From Geomonas anaerohicana (GTDB lineage: Bacteria > Desulfobacterota > Desulfuromonadia > Geobacterales > Geobacteraceae), in the NCBI RefSeq assembly GCF_016458305.1, contig NZ_JAEMHL010000001.1, positions 434,001-498,000 on the forward strand: a stretch of 64,000 nucleotides of DNA, in the 5' to 3' direction. The position numbers and the translations under genes are program-made. Positions 36,337-43,678 of the stretch are shown in pieces (the first letter of the stretch is position 1; the number at the start of each line of letters is the position of its first letter). The notes under the pieces are model-generated. The model was not told where the DNA came from, ran no database searches, and worked only from the letters and a program-made list of their open reading frames with translations.

Positions 36337-36672
36337 TCAGACGGCGAGAGCAGGTGGCCCCCGTGATAGCCTGGAGCAAAGCGGGGAGGGTGCCACGCCC
36401 TGGAAGGCGGGCGGGTACTCGGTGACGAAGGTGGCGTGGAGAACGGGTTCGCAGGCCTGCGCCAGTTCGGCCTGGATCTGGTCCAGGTGCTTCTTGGCCA
36501 CGCCCTCCTGCGACTTCTTGAACTGCTCCTCGATGTAGGCGCGGGGCTTGGGCTTGGGGCGATTCGGGCGCGACAGGTCCGGTCCCCGCATCCCGAAGGT
36601 GAGGATGCAGATCGAGGTGATGCAGGTGACCAGTAGCAGCAGGCTTTTGTGGTTGAGGTTCTTGTAGATCAT
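36337..36672 (-). CDS. Hypothetical small exported or membrane-anchored protein
   Basis: 111 residues, not recognised. One hydrophobic segment near the N-terminus (LLLLVTCITSICILTFGM), then a basic Pro-rich stretch (RPNRPKPKPRAYIEEQFKK) and a helical region with two Cys. The ribosome site is weak, so the gene call rests on frame length and the plausible N-terminal anchor. It ends 114 bases upstream of pal on the same strand. Confidence 0.45.
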   Translation of the reverse strand: MIYKNLNHKSLLLLVTCITSICILTFGMRGPDLSRPNRPKPKPRAYIEEQFKKSQEGVAKKHLDQIQAELAQACEPVLHATFVTEYPPAFQGVAPSPLCSRLSRGPPALAV

Positions 36673-36743
36673 GGCCCTGTGACTGCGCGAGAATTGCAGC
36701 GAACGAGAGCGTTATAACGCATCTGCACCCGAAAGACAACCTG

Positions 36744-36989
36744 CTACTTGATGCAGACCCGCCGCACCTCGTGTATGTCGGTGAGCCCCTGCATGCACTT
36801 CAGTATTCCGTCCTGCTTGAGAGTAGTCATACCATCGGCTATGGCCTGATCTCTCAATCGCGCCACTTCTGCCTTCCCCTTGATCAATGCCTTCATCTCG
36901 TCGCCGCAATCGAGCAACTCGTGCAGGCCGAGCCTCCCCTTGTAGCCTGAGCCGTTGCACTTGGGGCACCCCTTGGCGCGAGCGAGCTG
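36744..36989 (-). pseudogene. C-terminal remnant of a GspE/PilB-type secretion ATPase
   Basis: Translating the minus strand up from TAG 36744-36746 gives about 80 residues of the family's C-terminus. Recognisable parts are RAKGCPKCNGSGYKGRLG (zinc-binding CxxC and GYKGR), LHELL, and then GMTTLKQDGILKCMQGLTDI with EVRRVC at the end. Everything upstream is missing: Walker A, Walker B, the Asp and His boxes, and the first CxxC pair of the zinc site. The similarity stops at about 36984, where an unrelated plus-strand gene remnant begins. There is no start codon for the remnant, so it is a gene fragment. Confidence 0.8.
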
Positions 36990-36991
36990 GA

Positions 36992-37492
36992 ATGCAGCTG
37001 AACCCGCTGGCGCTGCTGCGCGACCGCACCGATGCTATTTTGCGGGACGAGACCCGGCTTGGGCAGGATATCCCGCAACTGTCGCGGGCCAGGGAACTGG
37101 TGGAGTTGACCGGCACCTTCAACGATCTGTCCCGCCACCTGCGCGCGGAGCGGGAAGGACTGGTGGGACAGGTGCGCCAGCGGACCGCAGAACTGCAGGA
37201 GTTGAACCAGACCCTGGAACAGGACGTGGCACAGCGTAAGGCGATCCAGGCGGAACTGGCGACCAAGGTGGAGCAGTTGGAGGCGGCGCTGGCCAAGGTT
37301 CACATCCTGGAGGGGGTGATACCGATCTGTTCCTACTGCAAGAAGATCCGCAAGGACGAGGAGATCTGGCAGCAGATGGAGCAGTACATCTCGGAGCACA
37401 CCGACGCCATGTTCAGTCACGGCATCTGTCCCTCATGTTTCGACCAGCACTGCAAGAGAGGAAAAGAAAAAGAGCAGGGCGACCAGGAATGA
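36992..37492 (+). pseudogene. 5'-truncated HAMP/coiled-coil sensor protein
   Basis: From ATG 36992 the frame encodes 166 residues: a HAMP-like segment (NPLALLRDRTDAILRDETRL, then ARELVELTGTFNDLSRHLR), a coiled coil (about 55-110), and a C-terminal module with IPICSYCKKIRKDEEIWQQMEQYI, HGICPSCF. This Cys-rich tail is common at the end of bacterial PAS/HAMP sensor proteins. The normal membrane helices and sensor domain before HAMP are absent, and the frame begins exactly where the GspE remnant ends. It could still be translated (GGA just before ATG), but as a soluble piece. The terminator at 37518 follows. Confidence 0.65.
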
Positions 37493-37517
37493 TTCGGGAG
37501 CAGCGCGGAGGGAATTG

Positions 37518-37545
37518 AAAAAGCCGGCCCAAGGGCCGGCTTTTC
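37518..37545. terminator. Bidirectional rho-independent terminator
   Basis: AAAAGCCGGCCC-AA-GGGCCGGCTTTT: a 12-bp stem with A and T runs, between the convergent sensor remnant and the TolB-like gene. Confidence 0.9.
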
Positions 37546-37553
37546 GTTTTCGT

Positions 37554-38513
37554 TTAGCGGGTCTGGCTGATGTCGGCCAGGTAGATGCCGTTCAAGTCGC
37601 TGAAGACCACGTAGTTGCCGTGAATGGCGGGGGTGTACCGGTCCTGGCTGCAGCCTGCCAGCGCGGTCTCTTTCCCGGTGACCAGGTCGAGGACGTGGAT
37701 GTTCTCCACTTCTCCCTGGGAGTTGTCCACGAAGGCGACTTTGGTGCCCCAGATACGCGGAAAGCGCTGGTTGGCATCGCTCGTGGTGAGCCGGCGCTCC
37801 TGTCTTTTGTTGACGTCGTACAGGTAGATGTCGTAGTTGGGGAGCACGTCCTTGTTGCGGTTATCCTCCCAGACCACCAGGCTGCCGTACACCGACGGCG
37901 ACCACTGGGCCTCCGGATTGGAGGTCACCCGCTGCTCCTTCCCCTTGCCCAGGTCGTACAGGTAGATGTCTCCTGAATCGTTACGCTCATCCTTCCAGGC
38001 CAGGTAGTCGATTCCAAGTGCGGCAAAACCCTGGCCTGCCGGCCCGGCTTCCATGCGCTTTTCCTTCCTGGTCAGCAGATCAAGGAGGCAGACCGTCGCC
38101 TTGCCTTCGTTCATCTCGGTATAGGCCAGGTAGCGATCCGACACTGCCAGGTCCACCTTGGGAACGGCGGAAAGGACTACCGGCGCTTCTTTTCCCTCGG
38201 CGATGTCGTACATGTAGATGTCCGACGTCCCGTTGCGGTAATCCTGCCAGTAGATCCTGTTGCCGTAGATGCGCGGTTTCTTGTGGTTGTCCCCACCTTG
38301 GGTGATCCGGGTTTCCGTGCCGGTCTCAATGTCGTAGAGGTAGATGTCCGCCTTGCCGTCGCGGGTATCCTGCCAGACCACGCGGTTGCCGTAGATGTCC
38401 GGGAACTGCCTGGTCCCCACTCCGGAACTGATCAGCTTGACCGGGATGTCCTGGGCGCTGCACCAGGAACCGATCAGCAGGGATGCGATGAGCAGGCAGA
38501 TAGTCTTCTTCAT
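37554..38513 (-). CDS. TolB-like beta-propeller protein, periplasmic
   Basis: 319 residues. Signal peptide (MKKTICLLIASLLIGSWCSA) followed by about six repeats of roughly 45 residues with the pattern G-x-x-V-x-W-x-D-x-R-x-G-x-x-D-I-Y-L-Y-D, as in YGNRVVWQDTRDGKADIYLY and YGNRIYWQDYRNGTSDIYMY. These are PD40/TolB-type propeller blades. The N-terminal TolB domain is missing, so it is not classical TolB. Likely a protein- or glycan-binding scaffold; ligand unknown. Start ATG 38513 has GAGGAA upstream; the 24 earlier codons are rejected. The closeness to pal may be meaningful. Confidence 0.85.
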   Translation of the reverse strand: MKKTICLLIASLLIGSWCSAQDIPVKLISSGVGTRQFPDIYGNRVVWQDTRDGKADIYLYDIETGTETRITQGGDNHKKPRIYGNRIYWQDYRNGTSDIYMYDIAEGKEAPVVLSAVPKVDLAVSDRYLAYTEMNEGKATVCLLDLLTRKEKRMEAGPAGQGFAALGIDYLAWKDERNDSGDIYLYDLGKGKEQRVTSNPEAQWSPSVYGSLVVWEDNRNKDVLPNYDIYLYDVNKRQERRLTTSDANQRFPRIWGTKVAFVDNSQGEVENIHVLDLVTGKETALAGCSQDRYTPAIHGNYVVFSDLNGIYLADISQTR

Positions 38514-38621
38514 TGAGTTCCTCACTTGGGGGGACGTTGTCGGCTGCTTGAGCCGCCTGCTTTTGTATGAAATTTCCCTTAGCATGTCAACGTTTCAGTT
38601 CTAATAGGCATTTCACCCTAT

Positions 38622-38643
38622 CTTGTGGTGTAAAACACCCAAG
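38622..38643. promoter_or_regulatory. Imperfect palindrome, candidate activator site
   Basis: CTTGTGGTGT and AACACCCAAG are arms of an inverted repeat separated by 2 bases, with one mismatch, centred about 105 bases upstream of the -24 element of the cytochrome promoter. That is the usual distance for an enhancer-binding protein site. The rest of the 324-base gap 38514-38837 holds no gene. Confidence 0.4.
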
Positions 38644-38734
38644 AAGGTGAGGTCCCCCACCTATCCCTGTTCACCTTTTGCGAGCCTCCTGGAATTTAAT
38701 TAGAAATATCGCGTAGTTATTACCGCCGGGCAAG

Positions 38735-38752
38735 TTGGTATAAGGGTTGCTT
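38735..38752 (+). promoter_or_regulatory. Sigma-54 (-24/-12) promoter of the multihaem cytochrome gene
   Basis: TTGGTATAAGGGTTGCTT: GG (38737-38738) and GC (38749-38750) are exactly 10 bases apart, with the flanking T/TTGC context of the RpoN consensus TGGCACGnnnnTTGC. The expected start site is near 38762, leaving a leader of about 75 bases before AAGGAGG. Confidence 0.7.
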
Positions 38753-38837
38753 ATTGCCGAACGTTTGCAAAACAGCACCCGTGGCCACGGAAGACTGTTG
38801 ATTCATCACTGCAGGGAAAAATTCCAAGGAGGTAGAC

Positions 38838-40853
38838 ATGAAGAAAACCGTATTGGTAGGGGGCGTGCTGCTGGCATCCTTCTACGGCACCGCTTTTGCC
38901 GCGACGCTGTCAGTGCAGACGGCGACCAACAAGCTGAACTACGGCCAAAGCTCCGTCGTCACCGTCAAGGCCAACGCAGAAAACGGCACCAACAGGATCA
39001 CCACGGGTAACATCCGCTACGCCAACGTCACCATCAAGAACCCCAGCGGCACCACGCTTTTGAACGGCGTCGCCATGAGCAAGGACCAGTACACCGGCTT
39101 CGCCTACTATAACTACACCCTCTCCAGCTCCGCCCCGAAGGGCACCTACACCGCGACCGTCAGCTTCACCGACACCAGCGGCAACACCGGCACCGGCTCC
39201 ACCACCTTCAAGGTGCAGCTCCCGGTCCCCAGCCACGTAAGCTACGTGACGGCCTATAACGGACCCGCCACCTGCATCACCAGCGCCTGCCATGCGGCCC
39301 AGGCAACAGCGATGTTCGGCTCGGTGCACTACCAGTGGACCGGCGATAACCAGAAGGCAATCGAACTGGCCGCCTCCGGTTCCAAGGCGTCCAAACTGGG
39401 CGGCATCAACAACTTCTGCATCCAGCCGGACATGAACTGGCTGACCATCTTCCAGAAGACTGACGGCACCACCGGCCCCGGAGGCTGCGCGGTCTGCCAC
39501 GCCGGTAACGGCCTCAAGCCCTCCACCACCTCCAGCCAGGCACAGCTCGAGAACATCGACTGCCTCATGTGCCACGGCAACGGCTACTCCAGGAAGGTGG
39601 TGCAGAACCTCGACGGCACCTTCTCCATGGTCCCGGCCGATGGCCTGAACGTGCTCTCCATCGCGCAGAACGTGATCCGCCCGACCCGCACCGCCTGCAT
39701 GCGCTGCCACGAGAAGTCCGGCGGCGGCGACAACTACAAGCGCGGCGACATAGAGTCCACCAACAAGACCTGCACCAAGGCCTACGACGTGCACATGGGC
39801 AGCGACGGCCAGAACTTCCCCTGCCAGGAGTGCCACCGCACCACCAACCACAAGATGGCCGGCCGCGGCTCCGACATGCGCGCCCTCGACACCACCGCGC
39901 CGCTTAGCTGCGAGAACTGCCACTCCCGCATTCCGCACCGCTCCACCAACGTGAGCTACAGCGACCTGAACCGCCACAGCGACAAGGTGAACTGCTCCGT
40001 GTGCCACGTGCCGACCTTTGCCAAGACCATCCCGACCGACATGAACCGTGACTGGTCCGTCATGGAGATCGACACGGCCAAGGCACTGTGGGATCCGACC
40101 ATGGTCAAGGCCACCAACGTGATGCCGACCTACGCCTGGTTCAACGGTTTCAGCCACTTCTACAAGTTCAAGGATCCCGTCAGTCTCGACGCCCGCGGCG
40201 TCCAGGTGATCAGCAAGCCCGACGGCGCCTTCGAAGACCCGGCCGGCAAGTTCTCCAAGCTGTTCCCCTTCAAGCTCCACCTGGGGTCGCAGCCGATGGA
40301 GACCACCACCAAGCAGCTGCTGCCGTTGAAGAACAAATACGCCTTTGAGACCGGCGACGTCGCCACCGCCATTCAGCTCGGCGCCGCTGCCCAGGGCATG
40401 ACCTACAACGCCCATACCTTCGTCCCGACCGAGCAGTACGAAGGCATCTTCCACGGTGTCGGTCCCAAGACCACCGCGGTTTCCTGCGCCAACGGCGGCT
40501 GCCACCCGCAGATCACCACCGGTGCCAACAGGATTCCGTTCTCGACCCTGGGCTACACCCGCCGCGGTACCACCGCCCAGATGTGCGATGTCTGCCACTC
40601 GCTCAAGAGCTACACCAGCTTCACCAGCCTGCACAGCAACCATCGCGACCGCAAGAACTGCGCGGCTTGCCACGGCACCGGCTACCCGCTGAAAGAGCCG
40701 ACCACCACCCTGTGCGACAACTGCCACAGCAGGGAGACCTTCACCAACGCCAACGACATCCACAGCAGGCACGTCCAGGGCAAAGGGTATGACTGCAGCA
40801 ACTGCCATACCTTTAGCGCAGGCATGACCGGTGGGCACACCGAAGAACACTAG
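38838..40853 (+). CDS. Secreted multihaem c-type cytochrome with N-terminal Ig-like domain
   Basis: 671 residues. Signal peptide (1-22), then a beta-rich Ig-like domain (about 23-132: LSVQTATNKLNYGQSSVVTV...GTYTATVSFTDTSGNTGTGS pattern), then a haem domain. Counted haem motifs: ten CxxCH (CAVCH, CLMCH, CMRCH, CQECH, CENCH, CSVCH, CDVCH, CAACH, CDNCH, CSNCH) and two CxxxxCH (CITSACH at C146; CANGGCH), so up to 12 haems. Several additional His could be distal ligands. Likely periplasmic or outer-surface electron carrier in extracellular electron transfer. AAGGAGG precedes ATG 38838. Monocistronic, with its own sigma-54 promoter and terminator. I do not recognise a named orthologue. Confidence 0.92.
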   Translation: MKKTVLVGGVLLASFYGTAFAATLSVQTATNKLNYGQSSVVTVKANAENGTNRITTGNIRYANVTIKNPSGTTLLNGVAMSKDQYTGFAYYNYTLSSSAPKGTYTATVSFTDTSGNTGTGSTTFKVQLPVPSHVSYVTAYNGPATCITSACHAAQATAMFGSVHYQWTGDNQKAIELAASGSKASKLGGINNFCIQPDMNWLTIFQKTDGTTGPGGCAVCHAGNGLKPSTTSSQAQLENIDCLMCHGNGYSRKVVQNLDGTFSMVPADGLNVLSIAQNVIRPTRTACMRCHEKSGGGDNYKRGDIESTNKTCTKAYDVHMGSDGQNFPCQECHRTTNHKMAGRGSDMRALDTTAPLSCENCHSRIPHRSTNVSYSDLNRHSDKVNCSVCHVPTFAKTIPTDMNRDWSVMEIDTAKALWDPTMVKATNVMPTYAWFNGFSHFYKFKDPVSLDARGVQVISKPDGAFEDPAGKFSKLFPFKLHLGSQPMETTTKQLLPLKNKYAFETGDVATAIQLGAAAQGMTYNAHTFVPTEQYEGIFHGVGPKTTAVSCANGGCHPQITTGANRIPFSTLGYTRRGTTAQMCDVCHSLKSYTSFTSLHSNHRDRKNCAACHGTGYPLKEPTTTLCDNCHSRETFTNANDIHSRHVQGKGYDCSNCHTFSAGMTGGHTEEH

Positions 40854-40881
40854 CAGTACGCTTCAGCAAAATCTGCACCGG

Positions 40882-40912
40882 AAAGCCACCCCGCAGGGGG
40901 TGGCTTTTCCTT
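40882..40912 (+). terminator. Rho-independent terminator of the cytochrome gene
   Basis: AAAGCCACCCC pairs with GGGGTGGCTTT around a short GCAG loop, followed by TCCTTTTT. It begins 29 bases after the stop. Confidence 0.88.
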
Positions 40913-40914
40913 TT

Positions 40915-40986
40915 TCCCCTCCCCCCGGAGGGGGGGGGAGGGCAGGCTAACTCCCCCTCCCTAACCCTCCCCCTCCGGGGGCGGGG
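40915..40986. repeat. Family D repeat pair
   Basis: CCCCTCCCCCCGGAGGGGGG (about 40917-40936) faces CCCTAACCCTCCCCCTCCGG with GGGCGGGG (about 40959-40986). The gap from here to 41167 holds no recognised gene. Confidence 0.8.
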
Positions 40987-41167
40987 ACCACCGAGGCGGC
41001 TCTTTCTGCAATTGAAGTTGTGGCGTCCACCGGGACACAAGGGCTCTGCACGGAGTTCGCTGTTTTGGCTGCATCAGGCACTTTGTGGTATGCTGTTAGT
41101 CGGTGCAGCACACAAAGATGCGCCCTATGAGCTACCTACAACACCTACTGAGAGGATGGAGGACGAC

Positions 41168-42076
41168 ATGCGAAGATTGCGTTATGGCTTCATTGTACTG
41201 GGGTTGTTGTTCTGTCTGGCAACGACTGCGACAGCCTCGGTGAGCGTTGGCATAGGCATCGGTCTCCCCAACGTGAGCATAGGGATCAACCTGCCGGTCT
41301 ATCCGGATCTGAGACCGATCCCCGGCTATCCCGTTTATTATGCACCCAACGTCTACGGCAACTACTTCTTCTACGACGGCATGTACTGGGTCTTCTGGAA
41401 CGATGCCTGGTATGCGAGTTCCTGGTACAACGGCCCTTGGGCGTTGGTCGACCCGTACGTGGTGCCGGTCTACATCCTGCGCGTCCCGGTGCGCTACTAT
41501 CGTGAACCGCCCCCCTATTTCCGCGGCTGGGTGCCGGATAGACCGCCGCGCTGGGACCGGCATTGGGGACGCGGTTGGGAAGAGCGCCGTCATGGCTGGG
41601 ACCGCTGGGACCGCAGCCGTGCCCCGAGACGGGCGCCGCTCCCCACTTACCAGCGCAGCTACTCCGGTGACCGCTATCCGGCCCTCGATCAACAGCGCCG
41701 GCTGAACAGGGAAAGCTACCGCTACGAGCCGCGCAACCCCGCGGTGCGTCAGCACATGAGAGCTGTAGAACAACGTCCGCCGGCACCGGCACCCCGGCAG
41801 GAACGCCCCGATATGAGAGGGCCGGCAGCGGCACCACCGGCACAGATGCATCGTGGCCCGGAACATGAGCGCCAGGCGCCGATGAGGATGGAACCGCGTG
41901 CACCGCAAGGTGTCGAGCCAAGGCCGATGGAGCCCCGGCATGAGCCGCGGATGGAGCGGCAGGAGCGGATGCAGGAGCGCATGCCGATGGAAAGGATGGA
42001 AAGAGGTGGAGGTGGTGAGCGTGGCGGCGGTCCGGAACGTGGACGCGGCCAGGATAGAGATGACCGCGGCCGCTGA
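41168..42076 (+). CDS. Secreted hypothetical protein with aromatic-rich core and Arg/Pro/Met/Glu-rich tail
   Basis: 302 residues. Signal peptide (RYGFIVLGLLFCLATTATA), a short Gly/Val/Ile segment (VGIGIGLPNVSIGINLPVYP), then a Tyr/Trp-rich region (FFYDGMYWVFWNDAWYASSW, PPYFRGWVPDRPPRWDRHWG) resembling small secreted proteins of Geobacter and related bacteria. The second half is low complexity: R, P, M, E and Q, with many EPR/MER units and a GGGGERGGGPERGRGQDRD end. Function unknown; the tail looks disordered and basic, possibly nucleic-acid or surface binding. ATG 41168 has GGAGG six bases upstream; an in-frame upstream start is rejected because it would bury the signal peptide. Confidence 0.75.
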   Translation: MRRLRYGFIVLGLLFCLATTATASVSVGIGIGLPNVSIGINLPVYPDLRPIPGYPVYYAPNVYGNYFFYDGMYWVFWNDAWYASSWYNGPWALVDPYVVPVYILRVPVRYYREPPPYFRGWVPDRPPRWDRHWGRGWEERRHGWDRWDRSRAPRRAPLPTYQRSYSGDRYPALDQQRRLNRESYRYEPRNPAVRQHMRAVEQRPPAPAPRQERPDMRGPAAAPPAQMHRGPEHERQAPMRMEPRAPQGVEPRPMEPRHEPRMERQERMQERMPMERMERGGGGERGGGPERGRGQDRDDRGR

Positions 42077-42137
42077 TGCCGCACGTGATTAGCCCCCGAC
42101 CCCGCCTGCTGCGGTGTCTTGTCGGCGAGAAAGTGCA

Positions 42138-42227
42138 CCTCCCCCTGGAGGGGGGAGGCTGGGAGGGGGGAAGCCGGATCGAGCCGCTACGCTCCCCCTC
42201 CCTGTCCCTCCCCCTCAGGGGGCGGGA
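42138..42227. repeat. Family D repeat pair
   Basis: CCTCCCCCTGGAGGGGGGAG (42138-42157) faces CCCTGTCCCTCCCCCTCAGG with GGGCGGGA (42200-42227). It lies between the secreted protein gene and the terminator. Confidence 0.8.
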
Positions 42228-42255
42228 ACGCTTCGGCAACTTTATCAGAAGCGCA

Positions 42256-42292
42256 AAGAGCCCCTCCCGGTATCGGGAGGGGCTCTTCTTTT
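42256..42292. terminator. Bidirectional rho-independent terminator
   Basis: AAGAGCCCCTCCCG pairs with CGGGAGGGGCTCTT around loop GTAT, with A-rich and T-rich flanks. Serves the convergent secreted-protein and HxlR genes. Confidence 0.9.
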
Positions 42293-42310
42293 GTGTCTGC
42301 TTCGGGTACG

Positions 42311-42673
42311 CTAGGCCTGGCTGCCAGTCTGCGCGTAGTTGCGTCCCCAGTCGCACATCATTTCCAGGATGGGGAAGATGGTCCGCCCCTGTTCGGTCAA
42401 CGAGTACTCCACCTTGGGCGGGACCTGTGGGTAGACCTTTCTGTGCACCAGCCCGTCCATCTCCAGTTCGCGCAACTGCTGGGTGAGCATCTTCCTGGTG
42501 GTGTCGGAGAACTGCCGCTGCAGGTCGGAGAAGCGCATGGTCTCCTGCGCCAGGTGCCACAGGATGGAGGCTTTCCACTTACCGCCGACGAGCGCCAGCG
42601 TCACGTCGATGCCGCACTTGTACTCCCTGTCCCTTAGTGTCATAAGCTCCGCTGCCGCTTGATTCTGCTGCAT
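42311..42673 (-). CDS. HxlR family transcriptional regulator
   Basis: 120 residues, a winged helix-turn-helix of the HxlR type: CGIDVTLALVGGKWKASILWHL with the leading Cys, FSDLQRQF, TRKMLTQQLRELEMDGLVHR and VPPKVEYSLTEQG. Members with the conserved Cys often sense aldehydes, quinones or oxidants. Start at ATG 42673 (GGCGGGG upstream). The frame extends 22 codons further through the operator region but lacks a ribosome site there. Divergent from a flavodoxin-fold reductase, its probable target. Confidence 0.92.
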   Translation of the reverse strand: MQQNQAAAELMTLRDREYKCGIDVTLALVGGKWKASILWHLAQETMRFSDLQRQFSDTTRKMLTQQLRELEMDGLVHRKVYPQVPPKVEYSLTEQGRTIFPILEMMCDWGRNYAQTGSQA

Positions 42674-42705
42674 AGTTTCCCCGCCTTTGTCGTGGTTTCC
42701 AAAAA

Positions 42706-42738
42706 GGTACTGTGTTTCGTTACAGGTACTACGTTTCA
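42706..42738. promoter_or_regulatory. Direct-repeat operator between hxlR-type gene and reductase gene
   Basis: GGTACTGTGTTTCG (42706-42719) and GGTACTACGTTTCA (42725-42738) are direct repeats 19 bases apart (12 of 14 identical), in the divergent promoter region. Probable binding sites of the adjacent HxlR regulator. Confidence 0.5.
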
Positions 42739-42751
42739 AAAAAGTTCGTTA

Positions 42752-42781
42752 TTGACGATTTGGAACTAATGGTCCTATATA
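42752..42781 (+). promoter_or_regulatory. Predicted sigma-70 promoter of the flavodoxin-family gene
   Basis: TTGACG (42752-42757) and TATATA (42776-42781), spacer 18, ending 64 bases before the start codon and just downstream of the direct repeats. Confidence 0.5.
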
Positions 42782-42845
42782 GCCCATCCGGCAAAAAAAG
42801 AAAAGCGTCCGGTTCACCCAGACCGGCTCAACGGGAGGAGCAGAT

Positions 42846-43478
42846 ATGAAAGTCGTCGCATTCAACGGCAGCCCCAACAAGGAAGGAAACACCTACCACG
42901 CCATCAAGCTGGTCGCCGCGGAACTTGAGCAACAAGGAATCGAGACCGAAATCGTCCATGTGGGCAACAAGGCCATTCGCGGCTGCATCGCCTGTTACCA
43001 GTGTGTGAAGAACCAGGATGAGCAGTGCGCCATCAAGGACGAGGTTAACGAGTGGGTGCAGAAGATGAAAGAGGCCGACGGCATCATCATCGGTTCCCCG
43101 GTACATTACTCCGGTGTCGGCGGCACCATGAAGTCCTTCCTGGACCGTGCCTTCTTCGTCGCCGGTGTCAACGGCGGCCTGTTGCGTCACAAGGTGGGGG
43201 CGGCCGTCGTGGCGGTGCGCCGCTCGGGCGGGGTCACCACCTTCGACGAACTGAACCATTTCCTTAACTACTCCGAGATGCTTTTGCCTACCTCCAACTA
43301 CTGGAACGTCATTCACGGCAGGACGCCGGGCGAGGCGCTGCAGGACGGCGAAGGTATGCAGATCATGCGCGTCCTGGGTAAGAATATGGTCTGGCTCCTG
43401 AAGCTCCTGGAAAACGGCAAAGGCGTCGTACCCGAGCCGGAGCGTGAAGCGAAGGTAATGACCAACTTCATCAGGTAA
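42846..43478 (+). CDS. Flavodoxin-fold NAD(P)H-dependent oxidoreductase (iron-sulfur flavoprotein-like)
   Basis: 210 residues. N-terminal FMN-phosphate loop GSPNKEGNT, then CIACYQCVKNQDEQC, a compact Cys cluster (CxxCxxC...C) typical of iron-sulfur flavoproteins or NADPH-dependent FMN reductases, and GSPVHYSGVGGTMKSFLDR, the second FMN contact. ATG 42846 has GGGAGGAG upstream. The substrate is unknown; the divergent HxlR regulator suggests response to an electrophile or quinone. An inverted-repeat element (43503-43641) follows, then a ferredoxin-nitroreductase gene. Confidence 0.88.
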   Translation: MKVVAFNGSPNKEGNTYHAIKLVAAELEQQGIETEIVHVGNKAIRGCIACYQCVKNQDEQCAIKDEVNEWVQKMKEADGIIIGSPVHYSGVGGTMKSFLDRAFFVAGVNGGLLRHKVGAAVVAVRRSGGVTTFDELNHFLNYSEMLLPTSNYWNVIHGRTPGEALQDGEGMQIMRVLGKNMVWLLKLLENGKGVVPEPEREAKVMTNFIR

Positions 43479-43502
43479 GCCGGAAAAACTTGGAACCTGA
43501 AA

Positions 43503-43641
43503 GCGGTTACGCAAAGAACGCTGAGTATCCGCGAAGAACTCAAAGGAAAATCTTTATTTGGGGAAAGCATAAGGCTTTTAACCCGGTATTCAGATTCTCT
43601 TCGCGTTCTTCGCGCACCCTTCGTGTCCTTTGCGTAACTGC
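43503..43641. repeat. Inverted repeat with GTTACGCAAAG arms (family G)
   Basis: Arms GCGGTTACGCAAAG (43503-43516) and CTTTGCGTAACTGC (43628-43641) match at 13 of 14 positions. The interior holds CGCGAAGAAC-like units and their complements. Similar in plan to family F but different in sequence. Confidence 0.75.
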
Positions 43642-43678
43642 TTTTGACTTATTGCACTTAGGATTTTGAGGAGAGACC

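Noticed and set aside
36712-37296. 195-codon minus-strand frame over the GspE remnant
   Set aside because: It is a different frame from the one encoding the recognisable GspE C-terminus and runs antisense through the HAMP remnant.
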